This document shows positions 35,788 to 48,119 of a stretch of DNA of 64,000 nucleotides, in pieces. The stretch comes from Erinaceus europaeus (taxonomy: Eukaryota > Chordata > Mammalia > Eulipotyphla > Erinaceidae). The stretch lies in contig NC_080172.1 in the NCBI RefSeq assembly GCF_950295315.1, positions 110,894,353 through 110,958,352 on the forward strand, in the 5' to 3' direction. Under the pieces are notes generated by a model. It saw only the letters and a program-made list of their open reading frames with translations, made no database searches and was not told where the DNA came from. The position numbers were made by a program, and so were the translations under genes. Within the stretch, counting starts at the first letter, position 1, and each line of letters begins with the position of its first letter.

Positions 35788-36250
35788 GGCAGTCTAAGCT
35801 ATTTGTGAAGAAAAACAAAGCATGGTTGTTGTCACATAGACAGGTAAAATTCAGGCGTCTGTAGTCAGACTGGATTGATAGACATCAGTGAAAAGGCTAC
35901 AACCAGCTGGGCTGTTCCATACAATGGGCATTTTAGATCTATCCACATTTGGAGTGCAAGGATGGCAGCTGTGAACATAGAGGTACAACTGTCCCCTTGA
36001 ATCTAAGAAAAAGTAATGCCCATGCTTCTCTTCAGATGATATGAAAAACCAGTGTCAACATTTATAAAATACGTGCATAAATTATGTGAGTAAAGTTCCT
36101 TATTGGTAAGATTTCTCAATTCCAATATTAACATACTTTTCAACACGAATATTTGTTTTCTTTTTGCCTAGACACCAGATTTTTTCAGAAAAAACTGACA
36201 AAAAAAAAGGGCTTTTTTACATTCACACAGTTTATTGCTCTGAACTGCCT
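35788..36250. other. Spacer start, no gene recognised
   Basis: Sequence immediately right of the left duplication arm. No repeat unit from elsewhere in the window matches and no long frame is present. Confidence 0.4.
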
Positions 36251-36251
36251 G

Positions 36252-36266
36252 CCAGTAGGTGGCAGT
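36252..36266 (+). promoter_or_regulatory. CTCF-like binding motif
   Basis: CCAGTAGGTGGCAGT fits the 15-bp core CTCF consensus at every position. CTCF is the vertebrate insulator and loop-anchor protein. It lies in apparently non-repetitive sequence between the two inverted arms. Occupancy cannot be judged from sequence. Confidence 0.55.
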
Positions 36267-37670
36267 AAAATACAGCCGACTGGGAGTTTTCCTCAATGAC
36301 TGAAGATGGTCCATCCTTCCTGCCTCCTCTCTCTACCCCAAGGCTGTTAAATCTGTGGAATCATAAGTGACATGTGTGCAAGCTGATATCCCAGGCTCCT
36401 TTGCCCAATTACCCTGAGTATAGGGTGCAATTGCAGTGTCAATATGTAGACTTCTGCCAGCAGGGAGAAAGCAGGAAATGGCCTGAGATCTCAGCTAAGG
36501 CCAGTCTTTAGGGGCAAAGACTCCAGGGCTTCATCTCTCTGGATCCCACAAGATCCCAACAACAGAGTGAGCACCAGGCTCCTCCCTTTCCAGGAAAGTG
36601 AAGTCCTGCCCTAGATCCCCAGCCCAGCAGCCCCAGCCCTGAGGCCCAGGAGGGAGTCTTTAATATGTGCCCTTTGCCCATGCCCAGTGTAGTTTGAGCT
36701 GAGTTAACTGCAACAGGAGACTTTGTTGACAGCAGGAATAAGCTAGATTCTGGACATGTTTGTGGCTGTTGGTGGAAGAGAAGCTGTGCTGCAGTGGAGG
36801 GAATAAAGGGAACCCTCCTCACTGAGGACATGCAGAGCATCAGGATTTCATGCAGCACCTCCTCAAAGCAAAGCTGTGTGGATGGACAGGGTGATGGCTC
36901 CTACACTCCTGTGAGCACAGTGCAGAATGAGTAAGGCCAGGCTCAAGGCCTCAGTACCCTCTGCCGGGGGATGGTTATAGCAGTGAAATGATGACACAGG
37001 TGTGTGTGTCTCTCTCCCTATTTCCACTTCCCCTTTCAACTGATCTGGTAGAAAGTAAATAAATAATAAATATATTGAGCACAATTGAAAGAAAAATATA
37101 GGAGTTATTTTTGAAATTGTTATGGGTGGGTAAGCATATTGGAAATGCAAACCTGTGAGACCAAATTATCTGTTTTCAAAGCCCATTCCTACCAGAAACA
37201 AGAGCTAAACAGAGTTGTGGCAAAAAAAAAAAAAATCTGTATGAAGCATAAAAAGACATTTTCCAGATCATTAACGAGACAAGATAGGATCCTCTCTAAT
37301 GATTTGCAATTTTGAAGATATTCCTATCTGCTTTACTCTAGATCCATGGTTTATCAGTTATGTCTGTAAAGATTCCTTGAAGGGTTACAGGAGACCAAGT
37401 TAAATACTATAATTAAACATGATCTTTTAGAATTGTATTAGTCATGTGTAGAGTTACACAACAAGAGGGATACAACTTCACACCATCCCCACCACCAGAG
37501 TTCTCTATCCCCGTGCCCTTCACTTGAAATTGAAGTAATTCTCCCAAGGTCACAGATTTGGATTGACTACTATTTCCATAAAAATCTGTCTATCTCTATT
37601 CTTCCCTATGGTCCTGACTTCTCTTCCATTTTAAGTCACACATGCACCTATTACTACCTCTAAATTTATT
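36267..37670. other. Mostly unidentified sequence with a possible old tRNA-type SINE
   Basis: The stretch 36870-37065 has the look of an old SINE ending in 'aaataaataataaata' (motifs 'cctctgccgggggatggtta', 'gtgtctctctccc'). The stretch 36500-36860 is GC-richer with a 116-codon minus frame that has no recognisable domain. Confidence 0.35.
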
Positions 37671-37675
37671 TCCTT

Positions 37676-37712
37676 CCTCTCTCTCTCTCTCTCTCCTCCT
37701 CTCTCTTTCTCT
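37676..37712. repeat. (CT)n microsatellite
   Basis: CT-rich run with about ten uninterrupted CT units. Confidence 0.85.
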
Positions 37713-38044
37713 CAATCCCTTCTCTGTGGGTCCTTGTGGAATAGGGTTTCAGAGCTCACATGTCACCTTCTCCTAACATTTCTCCCTCTCTTTGAGCATG
37801 CACCAATATTCTATTTGAAAAGCAATGGACAAGATAGAAATTCCCTGCTTCACAGTAGAAATGTAGACATAGTCTCTAGACTGAGGAGATGGGCTGTGGG
37901 TTGGGGCCATTACATGTACTGTGAACTCTAAACCATGGCTTTAGTGTTCCAGGTAAAACAAAATCACATGCATCAAGAAGCCAAAGCCTGATAATAATAT
38001 CACGGTCTATAGAGCTTATGTGCTATAAACAAATGCTTTTCTCC

Positions 38045-38180
38045 TATTTTATTTTATTTACTTATTTTACCAGAGCCCTGCTCAGCTCTGGTTTTTGGTG
38101 GTGCAGGGGATTGAACTGGCAACTTTGGAGCCTCCTCCTGAGAGTCTCTTTGCATAACCATGATGCTATCAAACCTCAAG
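38045..38180 (-). repeat. Hedgehog-type SINE, minus orientation
   Basis: T-rich head, 'accagagccctgctcagctc', 'caggggattgaactggcaac' and 'tttgcataaccatgatgcta'. Confidence 0.8.
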
Positions 38181-38324
38181 CAAAACAAGATCATTTGTCA
38201 TTAAGTATTACAATTTTAGCATACACAGAATTAGGAAACAACTAAACTGTTTCCTAGAAACGGGTAAAAAAAATCATTGATTGTTCCTATGTGGAAAGTA
38301 GAGGAAGATGAGGTAGTGGCTTAA

Positions 38325-38425
38325 ACAGCAGGGTGAGTGCTGACAAACTTAATTAGCAATTCCTGGTAGCTGGGAAATAGCTGTCCTGGTAGAAAAGTAG
38401 ACTCACAGGATAGAAGCTGCAGTTT
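38325..38425 (+). repeat. Old SINE-like unit, also at 47.69-47.87 kb
   Basis: 'cagggtgagtgctgacaaac', 'ttaattagcaattcctgg' and 'gactcacaggatagaagctg' recur near 47690-47780. It is probably an older tRNA-type SINE. Confidence 0.45.
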
Positions 38426-38524
38426 ATGTACTTGGATAAACACTCAAAATAGAGAAATAAAAGTGTTCTCTGTATTAGCCATTTCATTCAAATCTAAATC
38501 TATGACTCATTATTCTCTCAATTC

Positions 38525-38655
38525 AATTCTTTTTTTTTTTTTTTTTTAACCAGAGCACTGCTGTCCTTTGGCTTATGGTGGTACATGGGAATAAACTGAG
38601 ACTTGGAGCGTCAGGCATGAGAGTCTCCTTGCATAACCATTATGCCATGTACCCT
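38525..38655 (-). repeat. Hedgehog-type SINE, minus orientation
   Basis: A T-run of about 18 is followed by 'aaccagagcactgctgtcct', 'tacatgggaataaactgaga' and 'cttgcataaccattatgcca'. Confidence 0.8.
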
Positions 38656-38764
38656 AGACTTTAATGAAATACTTATATCATTTACTATCTATGATGATAG
38701 ACTAGTACTAAGACGTTTCTGAAAATGGAGAATGTTTTTGCTAAAGTAATTTCACAAAGAAGGA

Positions 38765-38935
38765 AACTGGGTGAGCAAGAGGTGGTGGAGTAGATAAAGT
38801 GCCTGACTATCCACCATGAGTCCCTGAGTACCACCCTGGTGTGACAAGTGCCACTGTGAAGCTCAGGCTCTGTCTCTCCATCCCACAATGATACCAATAA
38901 ATCATTTTTGCTTATTTATTTATTAATTTATTTTC
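38765..38935 (+). repeat. Old tRNA-type SINE, plus orientation
   Basis: It has the layout of a tRNA-derived SINE: 'gagcaagaggtggtggagta', then 'gtgccactgtgaagctcagg', 'ctctgtctctccatcccac' and an A/T-rich end. The B box is not well preserved. Confidence 0.5.
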
Positions 38936-39766
38936 CTCCTGCCTTTGAAGAGGATGGCATGAGAAATCTGTCTAAAAATTGATGAATGAACCAGGATTTC
39001 GACTTCCAGAGGCGGAGCTACAAGAAGTAGATCGCTTTCTCCCCTCTTCCCCTCTCCTCTCCTCTCCCGGATCAACTAGCAATACCAAAGGAGACCACCA
39101 GGGACCAAAATAAGACAGGACTAGAATGACCACAGGAACCCAGTAAATCACCCATGAGTACAAACACTTGTGGCTGGTGACAGAGAGGAGAGAGGAGCCT
39201 AAGAAGAGATTAAGTGACTGCTAACAGTTCAGTAGTTTATCAGTTGAGACACCACCTCCAGCCTGCTCCACCAACAAGGGGACAGCTGAAGGGAGGAGAG
39301 GACTCCCCAGAGACTCACCAAGTGCAACTCTGAGTATCCATTGCTACTACCCTCAGAGTCTGGAGCAGTGGCAGGTACAGACACTAGGGGACAGAGATCT
39401 AACCAGGAAACTCAGGAGAAGACCTATACCTTGGTGGCATAGCTGAGGGGCTGTGAAATTCTCTTTGCATAACCACTGGATTATCTCTAGCACACCCTGC
39501 TTTATCTCTTGGTCAGGAGTCAGTGATTAAGCGAAGAAGCCTATTGATAGTTTAAAGTCCCTCAGGCTCCCATCGCCTACAGGGAAGAAAAAAAAAAAAA
39601 AGGAGGCTTTTAAACCACTGAGCTCCAACTCAGGGATTGAAAGAACTGTTAACTTCCACCATTGTAAACCCTTTCATTAACTTACTTAGACACAAGTCAA
39701 TCCAGGCAATAGTGATCAATAATTTGAAAAGTACTGATAAAGGGAACTCATAACATAATATATAAA

Positions 39767-40737
39767 ATGGTTAAAACAACAAGAAAAAATATTGGAGACT
39801 CGAACCAGGACCAGAGTCCAGCTAAAAGTCCTCCAGAGGGTGAAGCACAAAACAACGAGCTCTACATCCAAACATTAGCTAAGGAAATAATAACAGGAGT
39901 GAGTAAAGAATTTGAAAAAAATTGTAATCAGAAACGCAGTAACAACAAATGAGAATATGGAAGAAAATACTAATTATCTCATGGTTATTAGATAGTTGAA
40001 AGCTGAAATCGCTGAGGTAAGAATGCAACTAGCTGAACAAGCTAAAACAGCATCAGAGCAGGGCAACAAAATAGATGAACTCCAGAAAGCAGTAGAGGGC
40101 AGAGATTATAATCTATGAGGCTGAAGACAGAATTAGCAAGATTGAGAATGAATTAGAGACAAATAAAAGAAGTAAGAGATCTCAAAAAGAGATTAAGAGA
40201 TGCTGAAAACAACAACAGAGTCCTATGGGATGACTTCAAAAGAAACAATATACACATTATTGGCATACCAGAGGAAGAAAGAGAAGGAGAGGAAAAAAGC
40301 ATTCTCCAGGCCATAATAGCTGAAAATTTCTCTAGTCTAGACAACACCAAAGATATAAAGATTCAAGAAGCTCAGAGGGTCCAAAACAGAATTAACCCAG
40401 ACCTAAAGACACCAGGACATATCATACTTAGAATGGAAAGGAATAAGCATAAAGAAAGGATACTCAAGGCTGCAAGAGAAAAACAAAGAGTCACCTACAA
40501 AGTAAAACCCATAAGATTAGCAGCAGACTTCGCCATACAAACATTACAGGCCAGAAGAAAATGGCAGGATATCTATCAAGTGCTCAATGAGAGTGTCTTT
40601 CAACCAAGAATACTATATCCTACTAGACTCTCATTCAGACTAGATGGAGGCATCAAAACCTTCTCAGACAAGCAACAGTTGAAGGAAGCAACCATCACCA
40701 ACCTGCCCTGAAAGAAATTCTGAAAGGTCTCCTATAA
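39767..40737 (+). pseudogene. L1-f ORF1, broken
   Basis: The frame opens at ATG 39767 but ends at 39950-39952. Further indels occur in the coiled-coil region. The C-terminal domain is readable at 40433-40711 ('AAREKQRVTYKVKPIRLAAD') and the natural TAA is at 40735-40737. Confidence 0.8.
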
Positions 40738-43164
40738 ACCACCAGACCACCACAAATAGGACATGTATCAAAACACTCTAAAACTCTACAAGAATGGTGT
40801 TAAAATATCTTCAATCTTTGATGTCAATGGCCTGAATTCACCTATTAAAAGGCACAGAGCAGGAAGATAGATCAGAAAACACAACCCAACAATATATTGT
40901 CTACAGGAAACCCACCTAACTTGACAAGACAAACACAGACTTAAAGTGAAAGGATGGAAAACTATCATACAAGCCAATGGCCCACAAAAATGGGCAGGAA
41001 TAGCTTATCTCATATCTGACATGATAGACTTTAAAATATATAAGATTAAAAAAGATAGGAATGAACACTACTTAATGCTCAGAGGATCAGTCAATCAAGA
41101 GGACTTAACAGTTAGTAACATCTATGCACCCAATGAAAAGCCATCTAAATACATCAAACTTCTACTGAAAGAGCTACAACAATATATTATCTGTAACACA
41201 ATCATAGTAGGGGACTTCAACACCCCACTCTCTCAACTTGACAGATCATCCAGGAAGAAAATCAGTAAAGATATAAGGGAGCTAATGAAGAGATAGATAA
41301 ACTAGAACTATTGGACATTTTCAGTCATTCATCCCAAGAAACTGGAATACACATTTTACTCAAATCCACATGGGTCATTCTCAAAGATAGACCATATGTT
41401 AGGCCACAAAGACAGCATCAGCCAATTCAAGAGCATTGAGATCATCCCAAGCAACTTCTCAGACCACAGTGGAATTAAACTAACACTTAACAATCAACAA
41501 AAGATTAGCAACAGTCTCAAAATGTGGAAGATCAATAGTGCACCTCTTAAAAACTTCTGGGTAAAAGAGGTAATCAAGGAAGAAATCAAAATGTTTCGAG
41601 AGTTCAATGAAAATGAAGACACAAGCTATCAAAATATTTGGGACACAGCTAAAGCAGTCCTAAGAGGGAAGTTCATAGCTATACAAGCACACATTTGGAA
41701 ACAAGAAAAATCACAAATAAACAGCCTGATTGCACATCCTAGAGACCTAGAAGAAGAACAACAAAGGAATCCTAAAGCAACCAGAAGGACAGAAATCACT
41801 AAAGTTAGGGCAGAAATAAATCACATTGAGAATAGGAAAACCATACAAATGATCAATGAATGTAAATGTTGGTTCTTAGAAAGAGTAAACAAAATTGGCA
41901 AACCTTTAGCCAGACTCACAAAACAAAAAAGGGAGAAGACCTAAATAAATCGGAAAGTAAATGATAGAGGAGCTATCACAACAGACACCACAGAAATTCA
42001 ACATATCTTGCGAGGCTTCTATGAACAACTAGTAGTCACCAAGCTAGAGAACCTGGAAGAAATGGACGATTTCCTAGATACCTAAAAACTTCCAAAACTA
42101 AGTAAAGAGGAAGTGGATAACATGAGCAGGCCCATCACAGCTAATGAAATTGAAACAGTTATCAAAAATCTTCCCCAAAATAAAAGTCCTGGACCAGATG
42201 GTTTTACAAATGAATTCTACAAAACTTTCAAAGAAGAACTAATACCTCTACTTTTAAAAGTCTTCCAGAAGATTGAAGACACTGGAATACTCCCTGCCAG
42301 CTACTATGAAGCCAACATCACCCTGATACCAAAAGCAGACAGGGACACAACCAAAAAAGAAAACTACAGACCAATATCTCTGATGAACATAGATGCGAAT
42401 ATATTGAACAAAATTCTAGCCAACCACATACAGCAGTATATCAAAAATATTGTTTATCATGGCCAAGTGGGGTTTATCCCAGGCATGCAAGGTTGGTTTA
42501 ATATACATACATCAATCAATGTGATCCACCAAAGCAACAAAAGCAAGACCAAAAACCACATGGTCATATCAATAGATGCAGAGAAAGCCTTTGAGAAAAT
42601 ACAGCAACCCTTTATGATCAAAACAATACAAAAATGGGAATAGATGGAAAATTCTTGAAGATAGTGGAGTCTATATACAGCAAACCTACAGACAACATCA
42701 TACTCAGTGATGAAAAACTAGAAGCATTTCCACTCAGATAAGGTACTAGACAGGGACGTCCACTATCACCATTACTATTCAACAAATAGTTGGAAGTTCT
42801 TGTCATAGCAATCAGGCAGGAACAAGGAATTAAAGGGATACAGATTGGAAGAGAAGTCAAACTGTCCTTATTTGCAGATGACATGCTAGTATACATGGAA
42901 AAACCTAAGGAATCCAGCAAGAAGCTTTTGGAAATCATCAGGCAATACAGTAAGGTGTCAGGCTATAAAATTAACATTCAAAACTCAGTGGCATTCCTCT
43001 ATGCAAACACTAAGTTAGAAGAAGTTGAAATCCAGAAATCAATTTCTTTTACTATAGCAACAAAAACAATAAAATATCTAGGAGTAAACCTAGCCAAAGA
43101 AGTGAAAGACTTGTATAATGAAAATTATGAGTCACTACTCAAAGAAATTGAAAAAGACACAAAG

Positions 43165-43571
43165 TGTTGTTAAAATTCGGTGGGCTCTGGTTGGGCGGGC
43201 TAGCTTCACAGGTGGGTAACAGAGACGTGGAGACAATGGCTGGGCAGGGAAGCTGTATTTCTTTATTCGGAAACAACGATTCATAAACTAAGACAAACTA
43301 ATCACCAAACAGAACTCCGCTGTCTCTTTGCGGCGACGCAAGCACTCTTTCTTTTACTCTCGAACTCAGGAACCCTCTCCCTTACTCTCGAACTCAGGAA
43401 CTCTGGAACTCTCATACTGGGGAACCCTCTGAAACTCTCACACTCTCGAACTCAGGAACCCTCTCCCGGGGTCCCTTGGGGCGGGGCCAAGCGGGCCCGT
43501 GAAATTAACTGGACTGATCCAATTCTCTGGGCGGGGGAGGGCTAGAACAAACCAATGTAAAGCATACGACA
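43165..43571 (-). repeat. ERV-C 3' LTR
   Basis: On the minus strand it starts TGTCGTATGC directly after the purine tract and ends TTTTAACAACA against L1-f sequence. AATAAA in 'ccgaataaagaaatac' marks R. A 25-bp-scale repeat of 'gaactcaggaaccctctccc' occurs at 43362-43462. Confidence 0.8.
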
Positions 43572-44323
43572 ATTCCCCCTTTTCTTTTTAACTAAATGAC
43601 TATAGTATCAAGGGTGTGGGGTGAACAGAAACATATATGACAAAAACCAGCATGTTGCCAAGGGAAGGCCTGAGGGGGCCATATCTGCCTCTGTGGGCTA
43701 AACTTTATCAGCTTAAAAAAAAAACATTTCTTGCCTCTGGGGGGCTACTTGTCTCGACGGGCATTTGCATGGGGGTGGGGAATGGCCTAGAGTCCCAAAG
43801 GCAGCTGGCTGCAATTTACTTACTATGAAACAAAACTTGTTGTTAGCATATCTACTGCACGATCTAACGTTTTTAATAGAGAAGGAATTTGAGACTTTTA
43901 CATATCAACAACGTCTTTTAACCTTTTGTTACACCCATTCAAGATGGAGACACATCCTAGGTGTGGGCCGGAGAGGAAACCTCAGGCATGAGAATAATTA
44001 GCCTAGCCATTGTGCGATCTACCATTTCTAATAGAGAAGGTAGTGGAGAGTTTTACATATCAACAAGTCTATTTAACCTTTTCTTTAGACCAACTTAGTT
44101 AAAATATATTGATTGTTAACTAATTTTTACCTCAGACTTTAAATGTAAATTAATTTTATCTTTATGAGAATTATGTTGAAAACCTTTTTCATTTAACTTT
44201 GTCTAGTAAGAATTTAGCCTTAAAGTTACTGTTTACCAAACTTTAAACATACACATAAACATGGTCATTAATAAACAAGGAGAGAAACCTTTGTTACAAA
44301 GACATGTCATTTTAAACATGAAT

Positions 44324-45085
44324 TTAAATCTGTACTGTCTTAGTTGTTGGGGGGGGTTCACCATCCGGAGGTGGCTTCCCGTGCAGCTCCACTTCTAGAA
44401 ATTGCAGGTTGTGATCTCTGCACAAATCTCTGCATACTCCAGCTTGTCTGCCTTCAGACCGGACCGGTGGCTGGAGATCTCCTGTGCCCAGTTTTGGCAG
44501 GGAGCCCGGGGGTCCGGGATGGTTCCAGAATTTATAGAAAGAGGGCAGGCAGGCCAGTTTTGTAGAAGGCGTGGGCCTAGGTGCCCAGGGGTGGCAGCCA
44601 TGATAGGCCGCCACGGCCCTGCCCCATGGCCCTGCCATGTCTGCTGCCCTGCTCGCAGTGGCCGAGCAGCGTGGAGGGATCACGCATCCAGTGCCCTGCG
44701 CCACGCGGTGGAGAGCCAGCTCCTGTGGGCTGGCCTCAGGCTCTTGCGTGTTGGCCTTGGGCTCTTGCGTGTTGGCCTTGGGCTCCAGGGGCTCTTGTGT
44801 GCTGGCGTCGGCCTCCTGCGGGCTGCGGGGCTGCGGGGCTGTGGGCGCGGTGCGCGGGGTTGTCTGGGCGCAGCCGGCTGGCTGGCTGTTTAACCAGGTG
44901 GAAACAGCAGCTCCGCGCCTCGCCTCCCGCCCACTGGCTCTTCCCACTGGTTGTTCTGAGTTCGCCCGAGCGAGTGGAAACCACAGAGTGGTCCAGAGAT
45001 AAATGTTCCAGAAACAGCAAAACAGTTTCGTGAAGAAAGAGCAGAGGCCTTTGGAGATCTCTTCACAAGCAGAAGAGAAGGCCAT
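44324..45085 (-). CDS. ERV-C internal reading frame, 253 codons, gag-derived in part
   Basis: The frame starts 52 nt downstream of the primer site and stays open for 253 codons. It has a hydrophobic N-terminal stretch ('LCSFFTKLFCCFWNIYLW'), a Gln/Glu/Pro-rich middle with a 21-bp tandem repeat ('NTQEPKA' units, 44740-44815), and a tail. An alternative frame over 44395-44601 is the one matching the 2.4-2.6 kb copy, and its 'GLKADKLEY' block resembles ERV-A Gag. It is therefore unclear which frame, if any, was translated. High GC content alone lengthens open frames here, so treat as uncertain. Confidence 0.35.
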   Translation of the reverse strand: MAFSSACEEISKGLCSFFTKLFCCFWNIYLWTTLWFPLARANSEQPVGRASGREARRGAAVSTWLNSQPAGCAQTTPRTAPTAPQPRSPQEADASTQEPLEPKANTQEPKANTQEPEASPQELALHRVAQGTGCVIPPRCSATASRAADMAGPWGRAVAAYHGCHPWAPRPTPSTKLACLPSFYKFWNHPGPPGSLPKLGTGDLQPPVRSEGRQAGVCRDLCRDHNLQFLEVELHGKPPPDGEPPPTTKTVQI

Positions 45086-46845
45086 AGTGCATAGGTAGCC
45101 AAATTGTCTTTACTTATCTGAGAGATGCGCAAGTCAGGTCCACGTGGGCGCCATTTGTTGTGAAAATTAGTGGAGAGATATTCCATGTTCATGCATTGGA
45201 AGAATTAACATCATCAGAATGAATATATTACCCAGAGCCATCTACAAACTTAATGCTATTCCCATCAAGATCCCAAGCACATTTTTTAGGAGAATAGAAA
45301 AAATGCTACAAATGTTTATCTGGAACCAGAAAAGACCTAGAATTGCCAAAACGATCTTGAGAAAAAAGAACAGAACCGGAGGCATCACAATCCCAGATCT
45401 CAAACTGTATTATAGGATCATTGTCATCAAAACTGCTTGGTACTGGAACATGAACAGACACACTGACCAGAATAGAATTGAGAGCCCAGAAATGAGACCC
45501 CACACATGTGGACATCTTATCTTTGACAAAGGGGCTCATACTATTAAATGGGGAAAGCAGAGTCTCTTCAACAAATGGTGTTGGAAACAATGGGTTGAAA
45601 CATGCAGAAATATGAAACTAAATCACTGTATTTCACCAAATGCAAAATTAAATTCCAAGTGGATCAAGGACTTGGATGTTAGACCACAAACTATCAAATA
45701 CTTAGAGGAAAATATTGGCAGAAATCTTTTCCGCATTAATTTTAAAGACATCTTCAATGAAACAAATCAAACTACAAAGAAGACTAAGGCAAGTATAAAC
45801 CTATTGGGCTACATCAAATTAAAAATCTGCTTCACAGCAAAAGAAATCACTGCCCAAACCAAGAGACCCCTCACAGAATGGGAGAAGATCTTTACATGCC
45901 ATACATCAGATAAGAGTTTAATAACCAACATATATAAAGAGCTTGCCAGACTCAACAACAAGACAACAAATAACCCCATCCAAAAATGGGGGGAGGACAT
46001 GGACAGAATATTCACCACAGAAGAGATCCAAAAGGCCAAGAAACACATGAAAAAATGCTCCAAGTTTCTGATTGTCAGAGAAATGCAAATAAAGACAACA
46101 ATGTGATGTCACTTCACTCCTGTGAGAATGTCATACGTCAGAAAAGGTAACAGCAGCAAATGTTGGAGAGGGTTTGCGTCAAAGGAACTCTCCTACACTG
46201 CTGGTGGGAATGTCAACTGGTCCAACCTCTGTGGAGAACAGTCTGGAGAACTCTCAGAAGGCTAGAAATGGACCTACCCTATGACCCTGCAATTCCTCTC
46301 CTGGGGATATATCCTAAGGAACCCAACATATCCATCCAAAAAGACCTGTGTACACATATGTTCTTGGCAGCACAATTTGTAATAGCCAAAACCTGGAAGC
46401 AACCCAGATGTCCAACAACAGATGAGTGGCTGAGCAAGTTGTAGTATGTATACACAATGGAATACTACTCAGCTGCAAAAAATGATAACTTCACCGTTTT
46501 CAGTTGATCTTGGATGGACCTTGAAAAAATCATGTTGAGTGAAATAAGTCAGAAACAGAAGGATGAATATGGTATGATCTCACTCTCAGGCCGAAGTTGA
46601 AAAACAGGATTAGAAAAGAAAACACAAGTAGAACCTGAAATGGAATTCGCGTACTCCACCAAAGTAAAAGACTCTGGCGTGTTTGGGTGGGTGTGTAGAA
46701 TACAGGTCCATGGAGGATGATGAATGACATAGTTGGGGTTGTATTGTTAAATGGGAATCTGGGGAATGTTATGCATGTACAAACTATTGTATTTACTGAT
46801 GAATTTAAAACATTAATTCCCCAAAAGAAATAAATTATAAATAAA

Positions 46846-47111
46846 TATACATATAGCTTTTGCTAAAACCAAAGAAAAAAAAGTGCAGAAGGTGGAAGGT
46901 CCAGTTTCTGTAAGTACATCTCCAGTGGACATGAGAATTGGCAGGTTGATCCATATATACACCCTGTTTCTATCTCTCCCTAATGGTGAGTGCCTCTAGG
47001 GGTTGGAGTTCTAAGACAAACTGAGGAGGTAGTCGGCCCAGGGAAGTCAGGTTGACATCATGATAGTATTTGCAAATTGTTGTCTGAAAAAACATGAAGA
47101 AATGAAGCAGA
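46846..47111 (-). mobile_element. Old L1 long-type tail fragment
   Basis: The reverse reading has 'cttacagaaactggaccttc' and the usual following blocks up to the 'gacatcatgatagtatttgc' equivalent. It is the divergent subfamily also seen at 33.7-34.0 kb. Confidence 0.6.
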
Positions 47112-47340
47112 GGGGGTCAGGTGGTGGTGCACTTGGTTTAGCACAGATGCTACAGTGCCCAAGGTCACATGTTCATGCCCCTACTTTGGTCCCCAGCTGC
47201 AGGGGGAAAAACATTGTGAGAGGTAAAGCAGGGATGCAGGTGTTGCTTTGTCTCTGTCCTTCTCTATTGCCCCCCTTTCTCTTGATTTCTGGCTGTCAAT
47301 CCAATAATTAATTAAACATAATAAAAAATTTTAAAAAGAT
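47112..47340 (+). repeat. tRNA-derived SINE, plus orientation
   Basis: It starts 'gggggtcaggtggtggtgca'. A decayed B box ('ggtcacatgttcatgcccc') is followed by 'tgcagggggaaaaacattgt', 'gcaggtgttgctttgtctct' and an A-rich end. Confidence 0.75.
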
Positions 47341-48115
47341 ACATAGCCAAACAAATTGTTTAATAATCAGGAACATAAAAGTGAGAATATAACAGATGTG
47401 GTCTGGTGTCTTCCTACGTGAGGAAGCTAGGAAGTCTATTTTAGGTCTATTCCAAAGGGCCCATGACTTTGCTTTATTTTTTCCTGAGTGCCACAGCTAA
47501 CACACAGGTGGGTATTGTCTTGGGAGATGGTGTCAGATTTAGAAAAAAGGCTAGAAAGCTGGATCAGGGCAGAGAGTAGCGCCCCCTTTGGTTTTCCAAA
47601 CATGAAACAACACATTGGGTAGAAATTGCTGCAATTTTAGCATAGAAAACTGACCTCTGTGGAATGCACTGAAAGATAAATACCAGGGTGAGTACTGACA
47701 AGCTTAATTAGCAATTCCTCACACCTGGGAGAGAGCTGCCCAGGGAGAGCAAAGGACTCACAGGAGAGAGGCTGCAGTTTAATCCCCAGGGCTGCATGTA
47801 CCTGTGGTGCTCAGGCTGCTATCTCTCTCTGGATCTCAAAAGACAACTCTCTCATAGCTAAAATCTTCCAAAAATTCTTGCTTATTATTTTTATTTTTTG
47901 TTGTTTGAGATACATTATGACAGAGGCCTTATCAGAAATTTTTGCTCTGGTTTTGAGCATTATCCATGGCAATTAATAACAGGCATCAACATCATCAGTT
48001 CAAACTGTGTAGTTTTCTGATCCCTCTCACTTGAAACCCAATAAATAAAATTTTCAAAGAAGAAAGATGAAGTGATAGCATAAATATCTCAATTATAGGC
48101 AGTAAAAGATACCCT
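47341..48115. other. Old repeat relics, no gene
   Basis: The stretch 47400-47600 parallels 6800-7010 (an old L1-associated flank). The stretch 47690-47870 is the old SINE-like unit also at 38.33 kb. The rest is unplaced. Confidence 0.45.
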
Positions 48116-48119
48116 AGAG

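Larger units (their letters stand above)
43165..45170 (-). mobile_element. ERV-C: non-autonomous betaretrovirus-like element lacking its 5' LTR
   Basis: Reading the minus strand: an 18-nt LTR end near 45155-45172, a tRNA-Lys1,2-like primer site (TGGCGCCCACGTGGACC) at 45137-45153, an internal region of about 1.55 kb, a polypurine tract at 43572-43590, then a complete 3' LTR at 43165-43571 (407 bp, TG...CA) with AATAAA near 43265. There is no pol or env. Parts of the internal region recur at 1.96-2.69 kb and in ERV-D. Confidence 0.8.
40794..46600 (+). pseudogene. L1-f ORF2, broken and interrupted by ERV-C
   Basis: The endonuclease segment 40946-41500 has 'GDFNTPLSQLD' and 'SDHSGIKLTL'. The RT segment 42113-43160 has '[14 protein letters not shown]' and the catalytic 'LFADDMLVY' near 42870. 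The frame resumes after ERV-C at about 45171 with a 295-codon open stretch ('[20 protein letters not shown]') to 46106, then the Cys-rich C-terminus. Frameshifts near 41298, 42065 and 42643 disable it. Endonuclease and RT residues are otherwise well kept. Confidence 0.8.
38993..46845 (+). mobile_element. L1-f: full-length plus-strand L1 interrupted by ERV-C
   Basis: The 5' UTR starts near 'tttcgacttccagaggcgga' and is about 0.77 kb. ORF1 runs 39767-40737. ORF2 runs from 40794 to about 46600. The short-type 3' UTR ends at 'ccccaaaagaaataaatt'. ERV-C (43165-45170) lies between ORF2 codons. Without it the element is about 5.85 kb. It is of the same lineage as L1-a. Confidence 0.85.

Noticed and set aside
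36508..36858. 116-codon minus frame in the spacer
   Set aside because: No recognisable domain, splice context or repeat of the frame elsewhere.
43362..43462. CRISPR-like short repeats
   Set aside because: The repeats are contiguous with no spacers of constant size and sit inside an ERV LTR.
44344..45033. Several overlapping plus-strand open frames of 120-163 codons
   Set aside because: They are in GC-rich ERV-C sequence on the strand opposite to its LTR and primer site, with no domain and heavy overlap between frames.
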